From Streptomyces sp. NBC_00414 (GTDB lineage: Bacteria > Actinomycetota > Actinomycetes > Streptomycetales > Streptomycetaceae), in assembly GCF_036038375.1 (NCBI RefSeq), contig NZ_CP107935.1, forward strand, positions 9,238,001 through 9,302,000: a DNA stretch of 64,000 nucleotides, given 5' to 3'. Position 1 is the stretch's first letter. The number at the start of each line of letters is the position of its first letter. Under the pieces are notes generated by a model. It was not told the DNA's origin. It saw only the letters and a list, made by a program, of their open reading frames with translations, and did not search any database. Of this stretch, positions 44,740-52,386 are shown piece by piece. The position numbers and the translations under genes were made by a program.

Positions 44740-44823
44740 ATGGCCGATGTGGCCTTCGTCGTCATCACGATCGCGGTCTTCGCGCTGGTGGCCCTCGTCG
44801 CCAAGGGGGTGACGAAGCTGTGA
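44740..44823 (+). CDS. 27-residue hydrophobic peptide at the head of the kdp operon
   Basis: ATG 44740 follows CCAGGAGCTCACG, a proper AGGAG ribosome site. It encodes a single predicted membrane helix (DVAFVVITIAVFALVALVAK) with a positively charged end, KGVTKL. The TGA overlaps the kdpF GTG (GTGA), so it is translationally coupled to the operon. It is comparable in size and composition to KdpF and may stabilise the pump. I know of no assigned function. Codon use is GC3-rich, supporting real translation. Confidence 0.78.
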   Translation: MADVAFVVITIAVFALVALVAKGVTKL

Positions 44824-44909
44824 CCGCCGAGAACGTAGTCGGCCTGATCGTGGCCGTCGCCCTGCTGGGCTATCTCATCGTCGCCCTTGTGTTCCCCGAG
44901 AGGTTCTGA
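44820..44909 (+). CDS. kdpF: KdpF, small stabilising subunit of the K+-transporting ATPase
   Basis: A 29-residue peptide beginning MTAENVVGLIVAVALLGYLI and ending VALVFPERF, the expected single helix of KdpF. GTG 44820 overlaps the stop of the preceding peptide. The kdpA ATG follows seven bases after the stop. KdpF packs against KdpA in the complex. Confidence 0.88.
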   Translation: MTAENVVGLIVAVALLGYLIVALVFPERF

Positions 44910-44916
44910 GCACAGC

Positions 44917-46581
44917 ATGAGCCCCGTACTCGCCGGCATTCTCCAGTTGCTGGCACTCATAGCGGCGCTGGCACTCGTCCACCGCCCCCTCGGTGACCAC
45001 ATGGCCCGGGTCTACTCCTCGGACAGGCATCTGCGTGTCGAGAAGTGGATCTACAAGGGCATCGGCGCCGACCCGGACACCGGGATGCGCTGGCCCGCGT
45101 ACCTGCGCGGAGTCCTCGCCTTCTCCGCCGCCGGTGTGCTTTTCCTGTACCTGCTGCAGCGTCTGCAGGGGGTCCTGCCCGGTTCGCTGGGCTTCTCCTC
45201 GATCGACCCGGACCAGGCGTTCAACACCGCCGTCTCCTTCGTCACGAACACCAACTGGCAGTCTTACTACGGCGAACAGGCCATGGGCCACGTCGTGCAG
45301 ACCGCCGGTCTGGCCGTCCAGAACTTCGTCTCCGCGGCCGTCGGTATCGCGGTCGCCGTCGCTCTCGTACGAGGCTTCGCGCGCTCCCGTGACGGTGACC
45401 TGGGCAACTTCTGGGCGGACCTCGTCCGCGGAGTCGTCCGCATCCTGATACCGCTGTCCGTGGTCGCCGCGATCGTCCTGGTCGCCTGCGGAGTGATCCA
45501 GAACTTCTCCGGCATCCACGAGGTCGGACAGTTCTCGGGCGGCTCGCAGCAGTGGAACGGCGGCGCGGTCGCCTCCCAGGAGGCCATCAAGGAACTCGGC
45601 ACCAACGGCGGCGGCTACTTCAACGCCAACAGCGCCCACCCCTTCGAGAACCCCACCCCCTTCTCGAACCTCTTCGAGATCTTCCTGCTCCTGGTCGTCC
45701 CCTTCTCGCTCACGCGGACCTTCGGCCGGATGGTCGGCAGCCTGAAGCAGGGCTACGCGATCCTCGCCACCATGGCCACCATCTGGGTCGGCTTCGTCGC
45801 CCTGATGATGTGGACCGAGTTCGCCCACCACGGCCCGGCCTTCGACCTCGCGGGCGGCGCGCTGGAGGGCAAGGAGACCCGCTTCGGCGTCGGCGCCTCG
45901 TCGATCTTCGCGGTGTCCACGACCCTGACCTCGACCGGCGCCGTGGACTCCTTCCACTCCTCGTTCACGGGACTGGGCGGCGGCATCACCATGCTGGGCA
46001 TGCAACTCGGCGAGATCGCGCCCGGTGGCACCGGCTCCGGCCTCTACGGGATGCTGATCATGGCGATCATCGCGGTGTTCATCGCCGGTCTGATGGTCGG
46101 CCGCACCCCCGAGTACCTGGGCAAGAAGATCGGCACCCGCGAGATCAAGTTCGCGGCCCTGTACATCCTCATCACCCCGGCCGTGGTGCTCGTGTTCACC
46201 GCCGCCGCCATGGCCCTGCCGACCCCGGGCAACTCGATGACGAACAGCGGGGCGCACGGCTTCTCCGAGATCCTGTACGCCTACACGTCCGCGGCCAACA
46301 ACAACGGCTCGGCCTTCGCCGGTCTGAACGCGGACACCCAGTGGTTCAACAGCACCCTGGGGCTGGCCATGCTGCTCGGCCGGTTCCTGCCCATGGTGTT
46401 CGTCCTCGCGCTGGCCGGCTCGCTCGCCGGGCAGAAGCCCGTGCCCGAGACCGCGGGCACCCTGCGCACCGACAAACCGCTGTTCACCGGGCTGCTGGTC
46501 GGCGCGATCCTCGTCATCACCGGTCTGACGTACTTCCCGGCGCTCGCGCTGGGCCCGCTCGCCGAGGGGCTGGCGTCATGA
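44917..46581 (+). CDS. kdpA: KdpA, potassium-translocating channel subunit
   Basis: A 554-residue membrane protein related to superfamily K+ transporters. It contains the four selectivity-filter-type loops, visible as FVTNTNWQSYYGEQ, ELGTNGGGYFNANSAHPFENP, STTLTSTGAVDSFHSSF and AYTSAANNNGSAFAGL. The N-terminal GILQLLALIAALALVHRPLG and the DHMARVY region are typical. ATG 44917 follows kdpF by seven bases. The stop overlaps the kdpB start (ATGA). Part of the high-affinity P-type K+ pump expressed at low K+. Confidence 0.97.
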   Translation: MSPVLAGILQLLALIAALALVHRPLGDHMARVYSSDRHLRVEKWIYKGIGADPDTGMRWPAYLRGVLAFSAAGVLFLYLLQRLQGVLPGSLGFSSIDPDQAFNTAVSFVTNTNWQSYYGEQAMGHVVQTAGLAVQNFVSAAVGIAVAVALVRGFARSRDGDLGNFWADLVRGVVRILIPLSVVAAIVLVACGVIQNFSGIHEVGQFSGGSQQWNGGAVASQEAIKELGTNGGGYFNANSAHPFENPTPFSNLFEIFLLLVVPFSLTRTFGRMVGSLKQGYAILATMATIWVGFVALMMWTEFAHHGPAFDLAGGALEGKETRFGVGASSIFAVSTTLTSTGAVDSFHSSFTGLGGGITMLGMQLGEIAPGGTGSGLYGMLIMAIIAVFIAGLMVGRTPEYLGKKIGTREIKFAALYILITPAVVLVFTAAAMALPTPGNSMTNSGAHGFSEILYAYTSAANNNGSAFAGLNADTQWFNSTLGLAMLLGRFLPMVFVLALAGSLAGQKPVPETAGTLRTDKPLFTGLLVGAILVITGLTYFPALALGPLAEGLAS

Positions 46582-48722
46582 CACCCCGTACGGACTCACT
46601 GCCGGAAGAGGGCTCCATGTCCACAGTCACTCCGACCCGGGCGCCGCACAGCGATGTACCGACCGGGCGCGGAACCACCGGCGAAGGCCGGGTCGGCGCG
46701 GGTCTCTTCGACCCGAAGCAGCTGGTCAAGTCGCTGCCGGACGCCTTCCGCAAGCTCGACCCGCGGGTGATGGTCAAGTCGCCCGTGATGTTCGTGGTGC
46801 TGGTCGGCTCGGTCCTGACGACGCTCTTCTCGTTCAAGGACCCGGGTGACTGGTTCGGCTGGACGATCAGCGCCTGGCTCTGGCTGACCGTCGTCTTCGC
46901 CAACCTGGCGGAGGCGGTCGCGGAGGGCCGCGGCAAGGCGCAGGCGGACACCCTGCGCAAGGCCAAGACCGACACCGTCGCGCGCCGGCTGTCCAAGGAC
47001 GGCCGAGCCGAGGAACCCGTCCCCGGCACCGAGCTGCGCGTCGGCGACCTGGTCGTCTGCGAGGCAGGCGACATCATCCCCGGCGACGGTGACGTCGTCG
47101 AGGGCGTGGCGTCCGTGGACGAGTCGGCCATCACGGGGGAGTCGGCCCCGGTCATCCGCGAGTCCGGCGGCGACCGCTCGGCCGTCACCGGCGGCACGAA
47201 GGTGCTGTCCGACCGCGTCGTCGTCAAGATCACCACAAAACCCGGTGAGACCTTCATCGACCGCATGATCAACCTGGTCGAGGGCGCCGCCCGCCAGAAG
47301 ACGCCCAACGAGATCGCGCTCAACATCCTGCTGGCCTCGCTGACGATCGTCTTCCTCCTCGCGGTGGCCACGCTGCCGCCGTTCGCGGACTACGCGGGCA
47401 CGCACCTCACGATGGTCGTGCTGGTGGCCCTGCTCGTCTGCCTGATACCGACCACGATCGGCGCGCTGCTCTCCGCGATCGGCATCGCGGGCATGGACCG
47501 GCTCGTCCAGCGCAACGTCCTGGCCATGTCCGGCAGGGCGGTCGAGGCAGCCGGAGACGTGTCCACGCTGCTGCTCGACAAGACCGGCACCATCACACTC
47601 GGCAACCGGCAGGCCGCCGAGTTCGTGCCCGTCGGCGCGGCCACCGAGGCCGAACTGGCCGACGCCGCCCAGCTCTCCTCGCTGGCCGACGAGACGCCCG
47701 AGGGCCGTTCGGTCGTGGTCCTGGCGAAGGAGCGGTACGGGCTGCGCGAGCGTCACCAGGGCGAGCTGGTGAACGCCGAGTGGATCACCTTCACCGCCCA
47801 GACCCGGATGTCGGGAGTGGACGTCGACGGGCGCAGGATCCGCAAGGGGGCGGCCGGTTCGGTCGTCACCTGGGTGCGGGAGCGGGGCGGCACGGTCACC
47901 GAGGACTCGGCCGCCGTGGCCGACCGGATCTCCGGGGCGGGCGGCACCCCGCTGCTCGTCGCCGTCGAGGACGCCGGGGGTGCCCGGGTGCTGGGTGTCG
48001 TCCACCTCAAGGACGTCGTCAAGGACGGGATGCGCGAGCGGTTCGACGAACTGCGCCGCATGGGCATCAAGACCGTCATGATCACCGGCGACAACCCGCT
48101 GACGGCCAGGGCGATCGCCGAGGAGGCGGGCGTCGACGACTTCCTCGCGGAGGCCACCCCCGAGGACAAGATGGCGCTCATCAAGCGTGAGCAGGCCGGC
48201 GGCAAGCTCGTCGCGATGACGGGCGACGGCACGAACGACGCGCCGGCGCTGGCCCAGGCGGACGTGGGGGTCGCCATGAACACGGGCACCTCGGCCGCCA
48301 AGGAGGCCGGGAACATGGTCGACCTCGACTCCAACCCGACCAAGCTCATCGAGATCGTCGAGATCGGCAAGCAACTCCTCATCACCCGGGGCGCGTTGAC
48401 GACGTTCTCCATCGCCAACGACGTCGCCAAGTACTTCGCGATCATCCCCGCGCTGTTCGCGGCGGTCTATCCGGGCCTGGACAAACTCAACGTCATGCAG
48501 CTGTCCTCACCCGACTCGGCGATCCTCTCCGCGGTCGTCTTCAACGCGCTGATCATCATCGCCCTGGTGCCGCTCGCCCTGCGCGGAGTGCGGTACCGGC
48601 CGGTGAGCGCGGACAAGCTGCTGCGCCGCAACCTCGGGATCTACGGCCTCGGCGGGCTGGTCGCGCCCTTCGTCGGCATCAAGATCATCGATCTGCTCAT
48701 CTCCCTCGTCCCCGGGCTGTAA
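46578..48722 (+). CDS. kdpB: KdpB, P-type ATPase subunit
   Basis: The ATP-hydrolysing subunit, 714 residues. The phosphorylation motif is LLDKTGTITLGNRQA, the actuator motif ITGES, and the hinge GDGTNDAPALAQADVGVAM. MITGDNPLTARAIAEEAGVD is also intact. ATG 46578 overlaps the kdpA stop; ATG 46617 with a GAGGG site is an alternative that would drop 13 residues. It transports with KdpA and KdpC at the cytoplasmic membrane. Confidence 0.97.
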   Translation: MTPRTDSLPEEGSMSTVTPTRAPHSDVPTGRGTTGEGRVGAGLFDPKQLVKSLPDAFRKLDPRVMVKSPVMFVVLVGSVLTTLFSFKDPGDWFGWTISAWLWLTVVFANLAEAVAEGRGKAQADTLRKAKTDTVARRLSKDGRAEEPVPGTELRVGDLVVCEAGDIIPGDGDVVEGVASVDESAITGESAPVIRESGGDRSAVTGGTKVLSDRVVVKITTKPGETFIDRMINLVEGAARQKTPNEIALNILLASLTIVFLLAVATLPPFADYAGTHLTMVVLVALLVCLIPTTIGALLSAIGIAGMDRLVQRNVLAMSGRAVEAAGDVSTLLLDKTGTITLGNRQAAEFVPVGAATEAELADAAQLSSLADETPEGRSVVVLAKERYGLRERHQGELVNAEWITFTAQTRMSGVDVDGRRIRKGAAGSVVTWVRERGGTVTEDSAAVADRISGAGGTPLLVAVEDAGGARVLGVVHLKDVVKDGMRERFDELRRMGIKTVMITGDNPLTARAIAEEAGVDDFLAEATPEDKMALIKREQAGGKLVAMTGDGTNDAPALAQADVGVAMNTGTSAAKEAGNMVDLDSNPTKLIEIVEIGKQLLITRGALTTFSIANDVAKYFAIIPALFAAVYPGLDKLNVMQLSSPDSAILSAVVFNALIIIALVPLALRGVRYRPVSADKLLRRNLGIYGLGGLVAPFVGIKIIDLLISLVPGL

Positions 48723-48757
48723 CTTCCCTGGCTTCCCTCGAAAGCGTGCTGATCGTC

Positions 48758-49387
48758 ATGAACAACTCGGTCACGAACACCGCACGGCTGCTGGGCGCGG
48801 GGCTGCGTGCCCTGCTGGTCCTCACCGTGGTCTGCGGAGTGATCTACCCCCTCGCCGTGACGGGCGTCGCCCAGGCCTTCTTCAACACGAAGGCCAACGG
48901 GTCGGAGATCACGTCGGGCGGCAAGGTCGTCGGCTCGTCGCTGATCGGCCAGCAGGGCTACGGCCTCGACTACTTCCAGCCCAGGCCCGCCGAAGGACTG
49001 GGCGAGAACTCGGTCAACACCCAGTACAAGCTGATCCTCTCGGGCGCCACCAACCGCTCCGGCGACAACGCCGAACTGATCACATGGGTGAAGGAGGCGA
49101 AGGCGAAGGTCGTCAAGGACAACTCGACGGCCGACTACAAGGTCAGGCCGTCCCAGGTCCCCGCGGACGCGGTGACGTCCTCCGGATCCGGCCTGGACCC
49201 GGACATCTCCCCGGCGTACGCAGACCTCCAGGTGCACCGGGTCGCCGAACGCAACGACCTGTCCGTGGCCCAGGTCCGCCATCTCGTGCACAGGTACACC
49301 GACGGCCGCACGCTCGGCTTCATGGGCGAGCCCCGGGTGAACGTCCTGGAACTCAACACCGCGCTGAAGGATCTGACCAAGGGCTGA
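48758..49387 (+). CDS. kdpC: KdpC subunit of the K+-transporting ATPase
   Basis: A 209-residue protein with one N-terminal helix (LRALLVLTVVCGVIYPLAVT) and a periplasmic domain. SSLIGQQGYGLDYFQPRPA, TSSGSGLDPDISPAYADLQ and LGFMGEPRVNVLELN are conserved. GTG 48746 would add four residues. The expected sensor-kinase/regulator pair kdpDE does not follow; the next gene is a VOC protein after a terminator. So kdpDE, if present, lies elsewhere. Confidence 0.95.
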   Translation: MNNSVTNTARLLGAGLRALLVLTVVCGVIYPLAVTGVAQAFFNTKANGSEITSGGKVVGSSLIGQQGYGLDYFQPRPAEGLGENSVNTQYKLILSGATNRSGDNAELITWVKEAKAKVVKDNSTADYKVRPSQVPADAVTSSGSGLDPDISPAYADLQVHRVAERNDLSVAQVRHLVHRYTDGRTLGFMGEPRVNVLELNTALKDLTKG

Positions 49388-49440
49388 CCAAGGGCTGACC
49401 AAGGGCCTCGGCCGACGTCGACGTCGACGTCGGCCGAGGC
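49373..49440. terminator. 11-bp tandem repeat across the kdpC stop, then a 36-bp perfect palindrome
   Basis: CTGACCAAGGG is repeated three times with period 11 (49373-49405). Because 11 is not a multiple of three, it places TGA in successive frames. GCCTCGGCCGACGTCGAC is followed directly by its reverse complement (49405-49440), a loopless 18-bp-arm palindrome that probably terminates kdp. GGTGCC/GGTGAC hexamer repeats follow to about 49475. Confidence 0.75.
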
Positions 49441-49585
49441 GGTGCCGGTGCCGGTGCCGGTGACGGTGACGGCCGAGGCGGTCGGGAGGGGCCCGAGGGG
49501 GCTGATCGCCTGGTCACGGGCCGTTGTCAGTGGCCCGCGCTAGTCTGCGAACAACTGCTCGTTTGGTCCGATCTGGGAGGTTTTC

Positions 49586-49999
49586 ATGGCTTCACGCCTC
49601 AACCCCTACATCAGCTTCGACGGCGACGCCCGACCGGCGATGGAGTTCTACAAGGAGGTCTTCGGCGGCACGCTGGCGCTCAACACCTTCGGGGAATCCG
49701 GTTCGCCGGGCATCCCGGAAGCCGACAACGTCATGCACGCCATGCTGGAGACCCCGAGCGGCTTCACCCTCATGGGCGCCGACACCCCACCGGGCATGGA
49801 GTACTCCAAGGGCGGCAACTTCTCGGTGAGCCTGAGCGGTGACGACGAGGCCGAGCTGCGCGGCTACTGGGAGAAGCTGTCCGCCGGCGGCACCGTGGCC
49901 GTCCCGCTGGAGAAGCAGATGTGGGGCGACGTCTTCGGCATGTGTACGGACCGGTTCGGCATCCCCTGGATGGTCAACATCGGCCAGGCGCAGGAGTAG
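49586..49999 (+). CDS. PhnB-like VOC-family protein
   Basis: A 137-residue protein with the PhnB/glyoxalase-like layout: LNPYISFDGDARPAMEFYKE at the start, VMHAMLETPSGFTLMGADTP in the middle and FGMCTDRFGIPWMVNIG at the end. ATG 49586 has a GGGAGG site. The function of this family is unassigned in spite of the phosphonate-derived name. It is monocistronic, with its own promoter region after the kdp terminator. Confidence 0.88.
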   Translation: MASRLNPYISFDGDARPAMEFYKEVFGGTLALNTFGESGSPGIPEADNVMHAMLETPSGFTLMGADTPPGMEYSKGGNFSVSLSGDDEAELRGYWEKLSAGGTVAVPLEKQMWGDVFGMCTDRFGIPWMVNIGQAQE

Positions 50000-50121
50000 A
50001 ACCGGGCGGACCCGTGGTGGGCGGCCCTCCCGGTCGCCCGCCACGGTCGCGGCGGGCACCTGTGGGCGGAGCCGGCGGAGAGCGGTGGCACACTGACCCG
50101 GTCACCGAAGGAGCCCAGTCA

Positions 50122-51210
50122 GTGCCCATGATCCGCAACCTGAGCAGAGTGGTCCGCCGTGCCTATCGCCGCACCGTGGACCTCAGCCATCCCGCCCGTT
50201 CCCCGCTCGGCAGCGCGGTGGAGAACTGCGTGGTCTACCGCAAGGGCGGACGGCAGCCCGGCGACTGGGCGCCGGACGAGGCGATCCGCCGGACCCGCGA
50301 GGGCCGCGACGGCTTCGTCTGGATCGGTCTCCACGAGCCCACCGAGGACGAGTTCGCGGGCCTCGCCAAGCTGTTCGGCCTGCATCCACTGGCCGTCGAG
50401 GACGCGATCCACGCGCATCAGCGGCCGAAGGTCGAGCGGTACGACGACACGGTGTTCGCCGTCTTCAAGACCGTTCGGTACGTCGAGCACGAGCAGCTCA
50501 CCGCGACCAGCGAGGTCGTGGACACCGGCGAGCTGATGGTCTTCGCCGGCCGGGACTTCGTGATCACCATCCGGCACGGCCACCACGGGTCCCTCGGGCC
50601 GCTCCGCGAAGCCCTGGAGAGGCTGCCGGACCAGCTCCGAAAAGGGCCCTCGGCGGTCCTGCACGCCATCGCGGACCAGGTGGTCGACGACTACGTCGAG
50701 GTCACGGACGCCATCCAGAACGACATAGAGGCCGTCGAGACCGCGGTCTTCGCCGAGCGCACCGCCCGCGGCGACGCCGGCCAGATCTACCAGCTCAAGC
50801 GGGAGCTCCTCGAACTCAAGCGCGCGGTGGTCCCCCTGCACCGGCCCCTGCAGATCCTCGCCCACGAACCCCCGGGCGCCGTCTCCCCGGAGATCCAGCC
50901 GTACTTCCGCGACGTGGCCGACCACCTGGCCCGCGCCACCGAGCAGATCAACGCCTTCGACGGGCTGCTCGACTCGATCCTGCAGGCCCACGTGGCCCAG
51001 GTGACGGTCGCCCAGAACGAGGACATGCGCAAGATCACGGCCTGGGCCGCCATCGTGGCCGTCCCCACCATGATCTGCGGCATCTACGGCATGAACTTCG
51101 ACCACATGCCGGAACTGCACTGGACGTACGGCTATCCCCTCGCCCTCGGTGTCATCGCCGGCCTCTGCCTCACCATCTACCGGGGGTTCCGGCGCAACGG
51201 CTGGCTCTGA
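50122..51210 (+). CDS. corA: CorA-family divalent cation (Mg2+/Co2+) channel
   Basis: A 362-residue protein: a long cytoplasmic helical domain, then two C-terminal membrane helices with the signature YGMNFDHMPE at the pore mouth. The N-terminal domain starts NCVVYRKGGRQ, and the willow-helix region contains HAIADQVVDDYVEVTDAIQN. GTG 50122 lies eight bases after GAAGGAG, better than ATG 50128. It forms homopentamers in the membrane. No M-box or other metal riboswitch is seen upstream. Transport of Mg2+ is the family default; Co2+ or Zn2+ is possible. Confidence 0.93.
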   Translation: MPMIRNLSRVVRRAYRRTVDLSHPARSPLGSAVENCVVYRKGGRQPGDWAPDEAIRRTREGRDGFVWIGLHEPTEDEFAGLAKLFGLHPLAVEDAIHAHQRPKVERYDDTVFAVFKTVRYVEHEQLTATSEVVDTGELMVFAGRDFVITIRHGHHGSLGPLREALERLPDQLRKGPSAVLHAIADQVVDDYVEVTDAIQNDIEAVETAVFAERTARGDAGQIYQLKRELLELKRAVVPLHRPLQILAHEPPGAVSPEIQPYFRDVADHLARATEQINAFDGLLDSILQAHVAQVTVAQNEDMRKITAWAAIVAVPTMICGIYGMNFDHMPELHWTYGYPLALGVIAGLCLTIYRGFRRNGWL

Positions 51211-51318
51211 GCGGGGCCACCCGGGGCGGAAAGCACGACGGGACGCCCGCCGGGCGGCGGACATCCCGTGCGTGACGGCGCGAGTGCCGGGGGCTCAGCT
51301 CTTTCGGGTCTCTCGCAC

Positions 51319-52140
51319 TCAGCTCTTGATGAAGTCCAGCAGGTCGGCGTCGAAGGACTTCTCGAACTCGCCCACCAGGCCGTGCGGGGCGCCCGGGTAC
51401 ACCTTGAGCGTGGCGTCCTTGACGATCTGGGCCGTCCTGTGGCCGGCGGCCGCGATGGGCACGATCTGGTCGTCCTCGCCGTGCGCGACCAGCGTCGGTA
51501 CGTCGAAGCGGCGCAGGTCCTCGGTGAAGTCCTGCTCGGAGAACTGCTCGACGCAGTCGTACGCGGCCTTCAGGCCGACCTGCATGCTCCACAGCCAGAA
51601 GGACCGGCGCAGGCCCTCCGACACGGTGGCGCCGGGCCGGTTGAAGCCGTAGAACGCCTCGCTGAGATCCCAGTAGAACTGCGAGCGGTCCGCCTCGACA
51701 CCGGCACGGATGCCGTCGAACACCTCACGCGGGGTGCCCTCGGGATTGTCCTGCGTCTTCAGCATCAGCGGTGGTACGGCGCCCAGCAGGACGGCCTTGG
51801 CGACCCGCCCGGTGCCGTGGCGGCCGATGTAGCGGGCCACCTCGCCGCCGCCGGTCGAGTGCCCGACCAGGATCACGTTGGTGAGGTTGAGACCCTCGAT
51901 GAGTTCGGCCAGGTCGTCCGCGTACCGGTCCATGTGGTTGCCCTGCCACGGCTGGGCGGAGCGGCCGTGGCCACGGCGGTCGTGGGCGATGGCCCGGAAG
52001 CCGTTGTCGGCGACCAGGCGGGCCTGCTTGTCCCAGGCGTCCGCGTTGAGCGGCCAGCCGTGGCTGAAGACGACCGGCCGGCCGGTGCCCCAGTCCTTGT
52101 AGAAGATCTCGGTGCCGTCGCTGGTGGTGAACGTGCCCAT
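51319..52140 (-). CDS. Alpha/beta hydrolase, non-heme chloroperoxidase-like
   Basis: A 273-residue cytoplasmic hydrolase. The oxyanion segment VVFSHGWPLNADAW, DRRGHGRSAQPWQGNHMDRY, nucleophile Ser95 in VGHSTGGGEVARY, Asp in HGEDDQIVP and His in GAPHGLVGEF are all present. This is the pattern of bacterial non-heme haloperoxidases and related arylesterases. ATG 52140 follows AGAGG; the extension to 52221 is noncoding. The natural substrate is not determined, and perhydrolase activity is common in the family. Confidence 0.92.
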   Translation of the reverse strand: MGTFTTSDGTEIFYKDWGTGRPVVFSHGWPLNADAWDKQARLVADNGFRAIAHDRRGHGRSAQPWQGNHMDRYADDLAELIEGLNLTNVILVGHSTGGGEVARYIGRHGTGRVAKAVLLGAVPPLMLKTQDNPEGTPREVFDGIRAGVEADRSQFYWDLSEAFYGFNRPGATVSEGLRRSFWLWSMQVGLKAAYDCVEQFSEQDFTEDLRRFDVPTLVAHGEDDQIVPIAAAGHRTAQIVKDATLKVYPGAPHGLVGEFEKSFDADLLDFIKS

Positions 52141-52386
52141 GGGGGTGCCTCTCTGTGTGTGTCTCTTCGTGTTCGGCCGAAGGAGTGACCCGATGCGGAT
52201 GACCTGCGGTTTCCACTCCACGGCGGGCGCCCGGCCGCGGCGGCCCGCCCGATCCGTGGTGCCTCGCCGGCGGACATGCCTTCGACACTAGGCTCGTCCG
52301 CCGTTTCCGCAATCCGTCGCCCGACCTCGTTCACCGACCGACCGCGTTCACCGACCGGACGACCGCGTTGCCGGACGGGCCGGGCG
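52141..52386. other. Intergenic region with short direct repeats
   Basis: 246 bp between two leftward genes. CGTTCACCGACCG occurs twice near 52326-52362, with further GACCG units and CCGCGTTGCC following. No open frame with a ribosome site is seen. It must contain the promoter of the alpha/beta hydrolase and the terminator of the STAND gene. Confidence 0.4.
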
